Source of the DNA: Camellia lanceoleosa
Lineage: Eukaryota; Streptophyta; Magnoliopsida; Ericales; Theaceae
NCBI GenBank assembly: GCA_025200525.1
Contig: CM045761.1
Span: 46,012,190 to 46,076,189 of the forward strand
DNA length: 64,000 nucleotides
Reading direction: 5' to 3'
How positions within the stretch are numbered: position 1 is the first letter of the stretch; each line of letters starts with the position of its first letter. This document shows, piece after piece, positions 11,698 to 23,486 of this stretch. The notes under the pieces were generated by a model. The model saw only the letters and a program-made list of their open reading frames with translations, was not told where the DNA came from and ran no database searches. Position numbers and translations under genes: made by a program.

Positions 11698-13020
11698 GGC
11701 AGTGTCCTTTTTCTGGTAGAGCAGAGGCTAAGGTGGAAAAACAGTGCAATTTTCTAACTGTGCAACAGAGGCATTCCAGTAGCAAAACGGAGAGCATTAT
11801 TGGGTGGAAATCCGCGTTCATACATGAGCTAGCCATCCCTAGCATTTCGGAGCCCGTTTAAATTATGTTGTAATATTAATATGTTGTGCTTGAAGTAGTG
11901 GATTTGTAACTAATTAGTTAGAATAGCCAGTTAGTTTACTTTTGTGTTGTAATTATTTAATTAGCTAGAATAGTTAGTTAAATTTGTTGTTGTAATAATT
12001 AGTTAAGTAGCTTATCTAATTTATTTCATTTGGGTTTGTAATAGTTACTTAATTAGGTAATTAATTAGCTAGTCCATTTACTAGGTAAATATGTAATAAT
12101 GTGTATGTCTTCCAATCTCAATGCCTTTTCTCCCATTTATTTACTTCTTTATGATGGGTAGTTTAGAACATCATGTTTATTTTAGCTGCATTCATGTTTG
12201 CATCCACATGTCTTGCATACATCATGTTTATTTTAGCATACTTTATGTTTAAACACATGCTATCAAATTGTTTCACATGTCATAATTAGTAGTTGAGCCT
12301 ATTAATTGCACCGTTGCATGTGTTGCATTAGTTATACTGCATTAGTTAGAGGCATGCATGTTTTCTAACTCTTTTGTCTCTTTTGACTTGCCTTGGAATA
12401 CTAGATGAGCATTTTATTTGCTTTAGCATATCGCATGAGTGTGATTGTTGCCATGTCTAACATGCTTACCATGAGGCTAAGTGTTTAATTGATAAATTGC
12501 TTAAATGCCTTGGATGAAGGCTAATTGCTTGAATTGGAATAAATTGAGTAATGTACATATGTGATCACTTTTCAAGTGGTACATATTCGAAACACTTTTC
12601 AAAAAACAAACATGAATCAAAGTGTTCCAAATTTTGTTAATTAGCCTATACTCGTGTGCATCACATAGTAAAGTTAGTTTAATAATTGAAACAAGAGCAT
12701 ATAATGTAAATAAGATTCACATCATGATTAGTAAAGGCCGATATTTGATCGGGCGAGTGGAGTGCTCAATTCATGACCTTCCCCTCTCATACCTAAGTTT
12801 CCGAACCGAGACAATCTTGGTAATGACGGATACGTGGCCTTTGGCACAAGTCATGGGTTTACTAAATTTTTCAAAAATATTTAGGTGGTAACTCTGTAAC
12901 TGGCAAAGTAGTCCATTTTTGGCATTTTGATTCAAAATCGATTTTCTAAAAGATTTGTTAGATTTGGATTCTTTAGTATTTATCTATTTCACATTGCACT
13001 TGTGGAATCAGATTTAGAAC

Positions 13021-13290
13021 CACGAGAGTTCGGACTGTAGGGCTAGTTGTATCCGAAAGGAGCATGAAAAGTCGAGCTATAGGTAACACCATTCCGAATT
13101 GTCCAAATTGTGGGAAGGTTCATCGGGGACAGTGCTATATGGCCAAGTTAGTCGTTTGGTGAAAGATTGTCTAAAGTTCAGCCACTTTGCAATGGGTACT
13201 CCTGAACTAGCGCAGAAACCAAGAACAATCATAGGAGGGAAGAAAGAACAAAAACACCAATGGAGGGCTTTTGCTTTAGTACCGGGAAAC
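13021..13290 (+). pseudogene. gag of element II, zinc-knuckle part
   Basis: Here gag resumes after the element V insertion. CPNCGKVHRGQC is encoded at about 13093-13128, a short CCHC-type knuckle of the kind seen in chromovirus Gag. A frame change then leads into VKDCLKFSHFAMGTPE, the remains of a second knuckle, and the linker to protease. Stops in the knuckle frame show decay. Confidence 0.7.
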
Positions 13291-13722
13291 CCCAATGCTA
13301 CTGAGAACATTGTGTCAGGTACATTTTCTATATGTGGACATTCAGCTCATATTCTCATTGATTTTGGATCAACTCATTCTTTTGTTTCTCTACACTTTAC
13401 TTCCAAATCGACATCAATATTTGAACCCCTCGGATATGCATTATCTGTGTCTTTTCCATCTGGTGGTTCCATATTTAGTACAGAAGTATATAAATCCTAT
13501 GCTATATCCCTAAAATATGAAACCTTATATGTAGATTTGATTCCACTTCGTATTAGTAGTTTTAATATAATCTTAAGAATGGATTGGCTTACTGCCAACC
13601 ATGCCTCTATTGATTGTACAACCAAAAAGGTCTTTTTCGGGTTACTCGACCAATACGAGCTTATCTTTGAAGGAACTGAAGTTTCTATCCATCCATGTTT
13701 AATATCCTCCGCAATAACCTAA
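13291..13722 (+). pseudogene. Retropepsin of element II with D-F-G active site
   Basis: The open frame encodes AHILIDFGSTHSFVS (codons for D-F-G at 13360-13368) and later LRMDWLTANHASIDC, the conserved second protease/pre-RT motif of Ty3 elements. The catalytic triplet D-T/S-G has become D-F-G, a substitution likely to reduce or abolish activity. The frame itself is open for 207 codons, the longest intact piece of element II. Confidence 0.8.
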
Positions 13723-13728
13723 CGACTG

Positions 13729-14629
13729 TTGAGAAAAGGTTATTGTGGTTATATTTGTTATGTGGTCAACACTCAACAAGTAGACCCAATACTCGATCTA
13801 ATACCTATAGTTCGGGAGCTTCATGACGTCTTTCTTGAATACTTACCTAGTACTTTAGTTGACCAAGAAGTTGAGTTCACCATTAAAACTCATCCTGGTA
13901 CACAACCAATACCAAAAATCCCTTATTGCATGTCGATTATGGAATTGAAAAAGTTGAAAAAGCAACTCTTGGAATTGCTCGACAATGGCTTCATACGACC
14001 AAGTACCTCTCCATGGGGAGCTTCAGTACTATTTGTAAAAAAAAAGATAGTACAATGAGATTATGTAACAATTATCGAGAATTGAACAAGGTTACCATCA
14101 AGAATCAGTACCATTTGCCGCAAATCGATGACTTATTTGATCAACTTCAAGGTGCTAAAATATTCTCAAAGATCGACTTAAGGTTTGGCTACCATCAAAT
14201 GAAGTTCGAAGATGGAAGCATTGAGAAGACTGCCTTCAGAACACGTTATAGATACTACGAGTTCTTTGTCATGCTATTTGGCGTCACCAACGCCCAAATG
14301 CCTTTATGCACCTCGTGAATCGGGTGTTCAAACCCTATCTCGATGAGTTCGTTACTGTCTTTATTGATGATATTCTCGTGTACTCTAAAACATAGAAGGA
14401 CCATGAACAACACTTATGATTAGTTTTGCAAATACTACGTGATCACAAACTTTATGCCAAGTTGAAGAAATGCGAATTATGGATCACTAGTGTACACTTT
14501 CTCAGCCATGTCATTGACAATAATGGCGTCTCTGTCGATCCACAAAAGGTTGCAGCTATCACGGATTGGTTGCGACCTACTAATGTATACGAAGTTCGGA
14601 GTTTCTTGGGATTAGCAAGATATTACTGA
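13729..14629 (+). pseudogene. Reverse transcriptase of element II
   Basis: Pieces in order: finger region with [18 protein letters not shown] (13729-14058), a shift in an A9 run near 14037-14046, [19 protein letters not shown] and [12 protein letters not shown] (14050-14290), another shift near 14310, then FIDDILVYS (about 14360-14390) with the catalytic D-D pair intact, and a stop before KDHEQHL. The last piece (14426-14629) is the thumb/connection with GVSVDPQKV and SFLGLARYY. At least two shifts and several stops make it non-functional. Confidence 0.9.
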
Positions 14630-15210
14630 TATTTCATTCAAGATTTTTCAAAAATTGTGTCACCATTGACTCAATTGACCCAGAAAAACACAAAGTTCGA
14701 GTGGACTGACAAACAAGAGCATTGCTTCCAGGAGTTGAAAACTAGACTTGTGACAGTGCCCTTATTGGCACTCCTTATTGGAACGGATGGATTTGTAATC
14801 TATAGCGATGTATCATATAATGGATTGGGTTGTGTACTTATGCAAAATGGGAAAGTTATTGTGTATGCCTCACGTTAACTAAAGACTCATGAGAAGAACT
14901 ACCCAACTCATGATCTGGAATTGGTCATGGTGATTTTCGCTCTTAAAATTTGACATCATTACTTTTACGGAGTAACGTGCGAAATTTACACTAACTACAA
15001 GAGTTTGAAATATCTGTTTACACAGAATGAACTAAACATGAGGCAACGATGGTAGTTAGAGTTTATGAAAAATTATGATGTGAAGATTCAACACCACCTA
15101 GGTACGGCTAACGTGGTAACAAATGCATTAAGTCAAAAGACCACCCAAAGTTTGGTATACTTCCTCACTAACATGAAATCACTTATTGGAGACTTGGAAA
15201 AACTAGACTT
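14630..15210 (+). pseudogene. RNase H of element II
   Basis: After a stop following RYY the frame continues with SPLTQLTQKN, FEWTDKQEHCFQELK and VIYSDVSYNGLGCVLMQ, the first RNase H catalytic Asp region. Then come HDLELVMVIFALKI and a segment ending HHLGTANVVTNALSQK, the conserved end of Ty3 RNase H. Stops at about 14876, 14954 and 15054 interrupt it. Confidence 0.85.
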
Positions 15211-16310
15211 GGAGTTAATTCCACACAGGGATGCTGGATTTGTCACTAATATAGTCATGGAACCTTTGATAATCAATGAAATTAGGGCGCGTCAATTTGA
15301 GGACAAGCTTTTAAAGAAAATATATGATGAGCAAACCAATACGCCCAATTTCGATTCCACCAAAGACAGTGGGATACTAAAGTTTCGAAACCGAATTTGT
15401 GTACTTGACATTCTAGAAATCAAAAAGAAGACATTGATAGAAGCCCATAGCTCAAGATTCGCAGCTCATCCTGGAAATACGAAAATGTACCACGATCTGA
15501 AAGAGCATTATTAGTGGACAGGAATGAAGAGAGACATAGTAGCCATGTTTCTAAATGCTTCCAATGTCAACGAATTAAGATAGAACATCAAAGACCTGCA
15601 GGACTGCTACAACCACTCCCTATTCTTAAATGGAAATGGGAACACATTACCACGGATTTCGTTATTGGATTACCACAATCAGCCTCAAAGAACGCTGAAA
15701 TATGGGTCATAATAGATTGATTAACGAAATCAACACATTTTCCACCTATCAGAGTCACTTACTCTCTTAACAAATTTTCCACTTTATATATCAAAGAGAT
15801 CATTTGATTGCATGGTGTCCCTAAGATCAATTGTATCGATCGAGACCCTCGCTTTTGAATTTCAATTTCGAATAAGTTACAAGAAGCTTTGGGAACAAAG
15901 ACTAAAGTTTAACATCGCTTATCACCCGCAAACCGATGGACAATCTGAAAAAACGATCCAAACATTGGAGGACATGTTGCAGGCATGCGTATTGGATCTT
16001 CAAGGTAATTCGGACAAGCATCTGTTATTAGTAGAATTCGCTTATAACAACAGTTACCAAGCAAGCATCGGAATGACACATGTGTGATCGCCTATATATT
16101 GGACAGATAGAGACTGGAAGTTGTTAGGTCCAGAAATTGTGCAGATAACAAAGGACAAAATTCAACTCATCCAACAGCGAATTCGCATTGCCCAAAGTTG
16201 CTAGAAAAGCTTTGCGGATACACGGAGACAGAATTTAGAGTTTCAAGTAGGAGAGCATGTTTTCTTAAATGTCTCACCAATAAGAGGAGTCATTCAATTT
16301 GGAAAACGAG
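15211..16310 (+). pseudogene. Integrase of element II
   Basis: HHCC zinc-binding remnants: AHSSRFAAHPG with its His residues (about 15440-15480), then CFQCQRIK (about 15555). Catalytic core: TTDFVIGLPQ (first Asp, about 15650), IDRDPRF (second Asp, about 15836), QSEKTIQTLEDML (Glu, about 15945). Frames change at about 15510, 15720 and 15850, with stops in between. The terminal GPFEILEMIG motif leads into the chromodomain. Confidence 0.85.
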
Positions 16311-16315
16311 AAAAA

Positions 16316-16669
16316 TTGAATCCACATTACATCGGGCCATTTGAAATACTGGAAATGATTGGCCTTGTAGCATACCGTCTTACCCTTTCACCAAAATTGT
16401 CCAATGGTTACATCAGATTTCGTGTGTCGATGCTCCGACGATATCTTCAAGACTCAGAACATGTCATTGATCACGAAAGCCTACAAGTTCAAGATAATTT
16501 GTCTTTTGAAGAACAACCAGTACAGATCCTCGGCTGTCGTGATCAGATTCGCCGAAACAAGACTATACCTCTGGTAAAAGTCTTATGGCAGAATCATTGC
16601 ATTAAAGAAGCTACATGGGAAACTGAAAATCAAATGCGGGCCCGATATCCACACCTTTTCGAACACTAA
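16316..16669 (+). pseudogene. Integrase C-terminus with chromodomain (element II)
   Basis: Continuous 117-codon frame. It starts with the GPF/Y module (HYIGPFEILEMIGLVAYRL), then VSMLRRYLQD, and ends with a chromodomain: PVQILGCRD, RRNKTIPLVKVLWQNH, EATWETENQMRARYPHLF. The aromatic/tryptophan positions of the plant chromovirus type are present. In living elements this domain guides integration to heterochromatin. It diagnoses the chromovirus branch and precedes the 3' LTR by about 45 bp. Confidence 0.9.
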
Positions 16670-16701
16670 GGTATGATAAATTTGAAGACAAACTTCTATT
16701 T

Positions 16702-16716
16702 AGGATGAGAGAAATG
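16702..16716 (+). other. Polypurine tract of element II
   Basis: AGGATGAGAGAAATG lies immediately before the 3' LTR start TGACACCC, the expected plus-strand primer position. Confidence 0.65.
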
Positions 16717-16753
16717 TGACACCCTAAATATTTAATTAATACCTCAACTAATC

Positions 16754-16797
<44 letters not shown>

Positions 16798-17098
16798 AAT
16801 AATAATAGTAGTAGTAGTAGTAACAGTAGTAAATAAAAATATTTAATTTTATGATGGTATGTGATAAAGTATAATTTAATTTACATTAGGGGTCATTGTG
16901 TAGAGAAAAAAAAAGAAGAAGGTGATAACGTAATAACTTTGGCATATGGGCCAAGGTTAAATTATACAAGCACCTAGATGATAGGTAGTAGCCCAGGTTG
17001 TACACATGGAAATAATAGGGAGCTAATAAAAAAGATGGCAGAAAAATGATTGAGAGCTCTAAAAAAGGAGCTCTAGAAAGAGTTCTAATGGTGGGCCC
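16717..17098 (+). repeat. Element II 3' LTR, left part
   Basis: Begins TGACACCCTAAATATT after the purine tract. Holds the GAT/AAT/AGT microsatellite and runs to the solo-LTR insertion at 17099. The LTR resumes at 19253. Confidence 0.8.
16754..16831. repeat. Trinucleotide microsatellite, GAT to AAT to AGT
   Basis: About 14 GAT units run into a few AAT and then five or so AGT units without a break, ending in TAACAGTAGTAAAT. It lies in the first 120 bp of the element II 3' LTR. Confidence 0.95.
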
Positions 17099-17274
17099 TA
17101 TAGCGATCCCAGGTTTTTACCTCTTGTGTCTTGTTTCCGTAGATATTAGTAGTTACTTATATCTTGTTTGCATCATTTCGTACTTTGTATTTGAGTTATA
17201 GGATGTGTTGGGCAGGTTTGTTACAGGTTGGTTGAACTTAGAAACTAAGAGTAGTTGCCCAGATTTTTGCTTTC

Positions 17275-17540
17275 ACGCTCGAGCGGGCCCTTCGTTGTTG
17301 CTTCTCCGCTCAAGCGGGAGTTTTGACGCTCGAGCGTGATTTTCCATCTTCCAATATTTCTTCTGCAGTGTTGGACGCTCGAGCATGAGTTTGTGTGTGA
17401 CGCTCGAGCGGGGGGGTTTTACGCTCGAGCGATGACTTGGTTCAACAAAAAGTTCTGGAAGTGTATATCCGCCGAGCGGATTTTGACGCCGAGCGAAAGT
17501 TCAGGAGTGACGCCGAGCGGGTTTCCACGCCGGCGGGCGA
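17275..17540 (+). repeat. CGCTCGAGCG palindrome array in solo LTR
   Basis: Perfect CGCTCGAGCG units at 17275 and further along, mixed with CGCTCAAGCG, CGCTCGAGCAT and, near the TATA box, four CGCCGAGCG or CGCCGGCGG variants. Unit spacing is roughly 20-50 bp. The array ends about 10 bp before TATATAAAA. Confidence 0.9.
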
Positions 17541-17544
17541 CTCT

Positions 17545-17553
17545 TATATAAAA
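17545..17553 (+). promoter_or_regulatory. TATA box of solo LTR
   Basis: TATATAAAA sits directly after the palindrome array and is followed by CT-rich sequence, as in a plant LTR promoter. Element III LTRs have TTATTTAAAA at the equivalent place (33648-33657, 41121-41130). Confidence 0.65.
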
Positions 17554-19252
17554 CCGGGATCCGACTTTTTGGATCACTTTTTCACATCCTTTTCTCTCTC
17601 TTACTTTTCCAAAACTCCATTGTTGAGCCTCTCTCTCTAGAACCTTGTCTTCTCTCTAGGTATTGATCTAGTAGGAGTTGTTTTCTCACTTTTGGCTTTT
17701 ACAAAAAAGTTATTGATCGTTGAGGGCTATCTTTTGATCCGAGAATCTCGGGATTTGGAGCATTTTCGTTTTCTTCATCTTTTCCGTTAGGTGTCAACTT
17801 TTGAGGTAGGGATTCCTACTCACTCTTATGGTCTTTGGCATAGATTTTTGGTTGATTTGATAAAGTGTTGTAGTTGGATAATTTTGGGACTTAGGATTTC
17901 AAAATGTTAAAAGGGGGTTTTGTTATTTTGATTCTAGAAAGTGTATTTTGGGTTTCAAAATAATGGTATTGTCGTTGGTTGTTGATTTATGGACCATTGG
18001 GTTGTTATTGGAAAAAGGGTAGAAACCCTAATTTGTTGTATAAATTAATTGGTATAATTAATTTGGAAAAGTTGTGGATTTATGGAATTGAGTTGGAAAT
18101 AATGAAATTGACTCATTATATTGTGAAATGGTGGAGTTGGATTTGTTAATCGCCCACTTTTGATAACATTGATAATTTATCTGTTGGAGCTTTTATTATC
18201 TGTTTAGAAATAATTGCTTGGGCTACCGGTGGAGAGTAGTTTTGATTGTTGTAGACAATACATGATGATTAGGCAAACTAAAACTAATCGTTTGAGTATG
18301 CTATCGAATATAGCGATTGGAATAATACATTAATTTTATGGATTGATTGATTGTATATGATTTATGTTTATATACATGTGTTGTGTGGGAGGAGATAGGG
18401 ATGTACTCACGGTTTAGGGAAAGATAGGGATGGACCTCTAAACCGATTTTGTGTGACATTGATACAACACTACAATGTGTATCAAGTGTCGATTATGGAA
18501 GTGTTTGAATTGATTTGATATAATACTAAAATGTATATCGTTATCAATTGTGAGGTATAGAAGTGATTCTATGTTATGTTGATACAACATAAATGTGTAT
18601 CTTTCGTGAAGTGTGGAAATGAATTCTGTGTTATCGATACAGCATTAAAATGTGTATCCGTCATGAATTTTGAAAGTGTTTTAAGGATGAGTCTAAATCT
18701 CATCAAGTTATTTGGCTAGGTATTGAGCCTTGTTTTCAAACTCAAAGTTGAAAAAGAAATGGGAAATGAAATGTAACGTGGACTTAATGTCATGGAGCTG
18801 GAATGTGAGATATGTGGATGTATTTGTGTTGGACATTTATCAATTGCTAAAGTCTTAGTTATTGCTCATACTGTGTTTAGCATATCTCTACTGGGCGTTG
18901 GCTCACCCTATATGGGACATTACTTTCAAGTACAGGTAGCATGCCACCTCCAAGGATATAGCTTGGATGATGATTGGGTGATGATGAGAGTTGAAGACTC
19001 TTTTTGTTTATTTTGTTTGTATTACATGTATATCAAACCAAGGGCTTCTTTTGTATAGAGTTAGCACTTTTCTTTTGTGTAATCAAGTGTTAACTTGGAA
19101 AGTTGTAAGCCCGTAGGGCATATGCTTTTGTTGTTAACATGTAATACTTTTGTAAGAACTACTTTGATGAATAGAAATGGTTGATTTCTCTTGTATCAAT
19201 TCATGTCTAAAGTGATGGGTTTTATGTATTATTTTGAGGGCGTTACAAGCCC

Positions 19253-19865
19253 CACCATGTGATGTAATGTTTTGGTCTCTTTTTTTTTTTCACGTTAGAG
19301 CTCTACTATTAGAGCTCTAAATCACTGCTGAAGATGGCAAATTAATTGAGAAACCACGTAGAATTGATAGATGAAACACCGGTGATGAGCTCGTGTATAA
19401 ATAGCTTAGTAAGCATTGGTAATCGGAACAAAGATAAAAGAGGAAGAAAATTGGTAAGCGAAGAAAATGGAAATGGAAAACGAAAAAAAAAAAATCAATA
19501 TTAAGATGAGTTATATTATATTTTGAATAATCATAAAATTGTTTTATTATTTTATGAATTATTTTATGCAAATCAATTTTTTTTTTTTTAAATTAGCATC
19601 ACAATTATATCATTTATTTTATGAACCTTATTTGCTTAAAAATAGAAACCCATGAATAAAACTGTGTTTTGGAATAATTATTTTGTAAGTACTACTACGG
19701 AGGTCCTATGCCTTGGAGGACTTAAATAATCATTGCCTCTCTGATTAGTCACTTTAGTAACTCTTTGACAGTCTCATGCTTTGGGGGACTTAAAAAATCA
19801 TTAACTCTGTGATTAGTCACTTTGTGACCCTCTGTCTATTATGGATCCATTGACTCTGTGATTAA
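19253..19865 (+). repeat. Element II 3' LTR, right part, truncated
   Basis: Resumes after the solo LTR. From CAATATTAAGATGAG (about 19493) it parallels 4784-5085 of the 5' LTR, including the GTAAGTACTAC and GACTTAAATAATCATTG blocks. Similarity is lost near 19865, so the last 390 bp or so and the GGTCATGACA end are missing. The segment at 19700-19860 repeats a block of about 80-100 bp. Confidence 0.7.
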
Positions 19866-21469
19866 TATAATGAATTATGAGTTGATAAATTGCAAATCAA
19901 TCAAAGGATATAAAGATGATTTTTTTTGTTAAAATTTTAAAAAAACAATTAACAAGTATCGTATATAAATAAATTTTTTAAAAAAAATTTCATACAGTTC
20001 TAAGATTTTAGAGGCGCTGGCATTGAAAGCCTTACTCAGTAATTTTATTTTTAGATTAACTATTTTGCAACAAGTTAAGAATTTATAAAAATAAAAATAA
20101 AAAAGTTGAGATTTAGAAATTGTTTCTGTGGTTGGCCTGTGTGCGCTTAGTTGGAATTGGGTCTAAAAAACAAAAATTAAAAAGTGAAGTGACGTGGGGC
20201 TGTGCTGTGTCAGTGGGGGCTGGGCTGTGAATCACTTTTTAGCTAACAACCAAAAAAAAAAAAAACTGTGAATCACTTTTCAGTTAAGAGGATTTGCAGT
20301 GGAACTGTCGAGGATAGTGTTTGTGTCACTTGTTAAGTTTTAATTAATAATATTTGTTATTTGGTGTTTTAATTAACGTGTGTGTTAGTAATATATATTA
20401 GTGTCAAATGTTAATATATTTGTTATTTGCAGTGAGTGTTTTAACTAATGAAGGAGGGTGTTTTTTTTTGTCTTACCAATTGACCGGTCGGATGTCGGGT
20501 CGGTTGATCGGTTAACGACATTTTAAAAAAAAAAATTGTTGGGATTTTTTTTTGGATTTGAAATTTAATTTTAGATTTGAAATTTTTGATTAAACTAAAT
20601 TATTTATTTATTTTATTTATTATATACATATATATATATATATATATTTAACACACCCCTTAAAACATTCATTGCACCACCACTCACTCTCTAAAATTAA
20701 CAAACTCTTAACACATCCTAATAAACATTTTTGGGTCCCACTTTTATTATTTTTTGTCATATAACATACATCTTAATACACTTTTTTAACCATCCTATTG
20801 TGAATGCCCTGAAAAAAAAATAAAAATAAAAATAAAAATAAATAATGGAAGGAATACGTGACCCCTGGTCTTGAGTAATTCCAACCCTACTTACGTGAAT
20901 ATGTTTTTATAATTTTATTAATTATATATTTATAATTTTATTTTTATTTTTATTTTTATGTATTATATAGAGCAATTAATAAAATTAGAAAGACATACAA
21001 TTAATTAGAATTCCTTAAAAAATTTGATAATCCCTCAAGGAAGAGATCAAAACAAAGGAGAAAGTTCTGCAAAGTGAGAGAAGTTAGATTGATATTCAAC
21101 CATTGAATGCTCATATTATATTGATCCAATGGTTAGGAAAATTAAAAGGACTGGAATGATGCGAATTACAATTTTTTTTTTCAATTATAATTTTTTTATT
21201 TATCCATAATGTAAATATATAATTTTTTTTGAAAAGATTATAAAAGATTAAAAAAAACAACAAAAATAATTACTCAAAAATTTAAATCCAAATACTACTT
21301 AAAAACAAAAACAAAAAAAAAAAGAAGAGGAAAAGTTGGTTGAAGATATGCTAAAATGACATTTGACTATTATAACACTATTGCTATAATTTGTCATTTT
21401 GTTACTGTAATATGCCAAATTATAACTTTAGCGATGCTCTAATGACAACTACCATTGGAGATACTATTA
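19866..21469. other. AT-rich non-coding DNA
   Basis: No coding frame or RNA gene is recognisable. It contains poly-A/T runs, a TA microsatellite (about 20628-20647) and a probable MITE (20289-20811, listed separately). Confidence 0.7.
20289..20811. mobile_element. Probable MITE
   Basis: The left end AGGATTTGCAGTGGAACTG and the inverted right end AGGGCATTCACAATAGGATG form an imperfect terminal inverted repeat, and both flanks of the interior are related (TTGTTATTTG and TTAACACAC blocks). No clear TSD is seen, so the superfamily is undecided. Confidence 0.4.
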
Positions 21470-21812
21470 CTATTTGATTAGTATGATTTAGTAAATAAAT
21501 TAATAATTTACTAAATTAGTGTAAGATTGATTGTTTAATTGGATTAATGGAATGAATAATTGTCTCCTGTACATGTTTATTGTGGAAAATATATAATTTT
21601 AATTATATATTTGTTTTACATTATTAGTTGTATGATTAAAAAAATTATCAATTTTGTTGAATGGAATATTCATCGAAATTTAATTTGGATAACAAAAATT
21701 TCAACCCAAATAATAGAATATGAATCTCATGAATTAATAATCTTAATCATATGATATAATCCGGCAATCAAACAAGCCTAATGAGTAATGCTATGGCAAT
21801 CTCTTCTTATCA

Positions 21813-21838
21813 AATATATATATATATATATATATATT
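21813..21838. repeat. TA microsatellite
   Basis: About 12 TA units within block R-A; absent at the matching place in the R-C copy. Confidence 0.9.
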
Positions 21839-22319
21839 GATGTAACAGTGACAATACATGTAAGATTAATAAAAAGTTACAAAGGGATTAAGCAAACAAG
21901 TATGATCTCCCATTAATCTATTATTATTGTGGTTTCTACTGTAAATCATAATTGTTTATTGGGTTGTGATAATGTTACATGATATACCTGTTACATCCAA
22001 TATTTACATATTTTTATCATATTAATAAGACTATAAAAACAAAATCAATCACAAAACCAACCATATAAAATAATTCTAGCCATACAAAATACACTGTAAA
22101 ATTCATTATAAAGATAGAATTTCATTTGTCATACAATAAGTTTAGACATGTAATCGATAATAAAACAATCACATAGGTAGAGCAATATGAGTGAAACAGT
22201 ATGTCCTGACATGTTATAAAAGTTTTATGTAGTTCATAAAAAATTATGTGATTAATTATGTGTTCGTAATTTTGTTGCTGGTCATATGATGGGGGCACAT
22301 ATACATTAATTAGATATTA

Positions 22320-23305
22320 GGGCGAATTACACTAATATTACCTACAGTTTGAAATTTGTATCACTTTAATTTCCGATCTTTTAATTGTGATACATTTAAT
22401 CCTGAATTTTTAATCTCGTTCCAAATAAGGACAATTGAAGACATTATTGCTCTATTTGAAAGACAAAGTCGTCATATAACTTATTTTGTGTAAGTTAACT
22501 TATATGTTGTTTGAAATATAATGCCTTTTTTTTTAATGAATAATATTGGAACCTTTTTTGGTTATAAAGTTCTATTTAGTTTGATTTTTAGAATCTATTT
22601 TTAGAAAAATTTGGCTAAGAAATTAAAAATTAAATTGGTGAAAAAAATTAAAAACGTCATTTTTATATAATTTTATTTTTTGGGATGATAGAAATAAATT
22701 TTTAAAATAAAATTGTTTGATATTTATTTTCGTTAAATTAGTTTTTATTTTTTCAAAAATCAAACATGGCAACAATTTTGATGTCATTATTAAACCAATT
22801 CATTAAATCAAAAAATTTAAAAATAAAAACATTTTATATATTAAACGAAATTAAAAGCCTCATAATCATCAATTACATGATAATCATTCAAAAATATCTG
22901 TTAACAGCAAATAGAACCATCTATTACATGATAACTATCTAAAAATATCAATAAAAATAATCACCCATTATATGATCATCATCCAAACACATACTAAAAA
23001 TTAATTTGGCAAAAAAATAAAAAAATTAAATGTAAAAGATTTATTATTTTTATATAATTTTATCTTTGATGAGTAGAAATAATTTTTAAAAATTGAAAAA
23101 TAATTTTTTCATATTTATTTTTGTCAAGTCAGTTTATATTTTATTAAATTGACAATTTTGCCTTTGAAATGGAGCAACAGTATCTTCAATTGTCCTTATA
23201 TGAAACATAATTCAAAATTTAGAATCAAATCTATCACAATTAAAAAGTTAAGAATCAAAATAACAAAAATTTCAAATTACAGGAATCGTTAGTATAATTC
23301 GCCGC
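22320..23305. mobile_element. MULE-like MITE with 9-bp TSD (986 bp)
   Basis: Terminal inverted repeats of about 135 bp: left end GGGCGAATTACACTAA, right end inverted GCGGCGAATTATACTAA; GACAATTGAAGA near 22430 pairs with TCTTCAATTGTCC near 23180. Flanked by TAGATATTA (22311-22319) and TAAATATTA (23306-23314). The paralogous block at 62316-62324 carries a single TAGATATTA and no insertion. Long TIRs with 9-bp TSDs point to Mutator-like origin. No transposase ORF. Confidence 0.85.
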
Positions 23306-23486
23306 TAAATATTAATAACATTTATGTTGGGCTTCTTGTTGTCATTATTGAGCTATTATATATGTTTCACATCAAATGATATATGAAATGTGGTAAAAAT
23401 ATATGATCATAATAGCATTACTCATACAAAAAATAATAAGTCAATGAATACAAAAATTGGTACACAAAATATACATGAGCAAATAA

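Larger units (their letters stand above)
7331..13000 (+). mobile_element. Element V: LTR-type insertion in element II gag (right end approximate)
   Basis: It starts TGTAGACACCCC, a common plant LTR start, exactly where gag homology stops. It includes a TATA box (7682-7693), CT-rich leader sequence and long AT-rich non-coding DNA. Near 12900, ACTGGCAAAGTAGTCC weakly resembles a Tat/Ogre-type primer-binding site after an LTR end. No coding domain is visible, so it is probably a solo or truncated LTR of about 3 kb once the nested solo LTR (9206-11697) is removed. I could not find the partner of the candidate TSD GGTAG (7326-7330), so the right boundary is uncertain by about 100 bp. Confidence 0.6.
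4779..16716 (+). mobile_element. Element II: Ty3/gypsy chromovirus, degenerate, with nested insertions
   Basis: Plus-strand element: 5' LTR remnant ending CATGACA at 5478, tRNA-Met PBS at 5483, gag (6535-7330, resuming about 13021), protease, RT, RNase H, integrase, chromodomain ending at 16669, purine-rich tract, then 3' LTR from 16717. The C-terminal chromodomain and domain order place it among plant chromoviruses (Tekay/Del-like by resemblance). Coding parts have many stops and frameshifts. Gag is split by element V (7331 to about 13.0 kb), which is itself split by a solo LTR. Confidence 0.85.
17099..19247 (+). mobile_element. Solo LTR of the element I/III family in element II 3' LTR
   Basis: Starts TATAGCGATCCCAGG and ends GGGCGTTACA, flanked by GGCCC (17094-17098) and AGCCC (19248-19252), a TSD with one mismatch. 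It shares with element III the palindrome array, the TATA region and the GCTTGGGCTACCGGTGGAG block. No PBS or coding sequence follows, so it is a solo LTR. Length 2149 bp. Confidence 0.88.
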
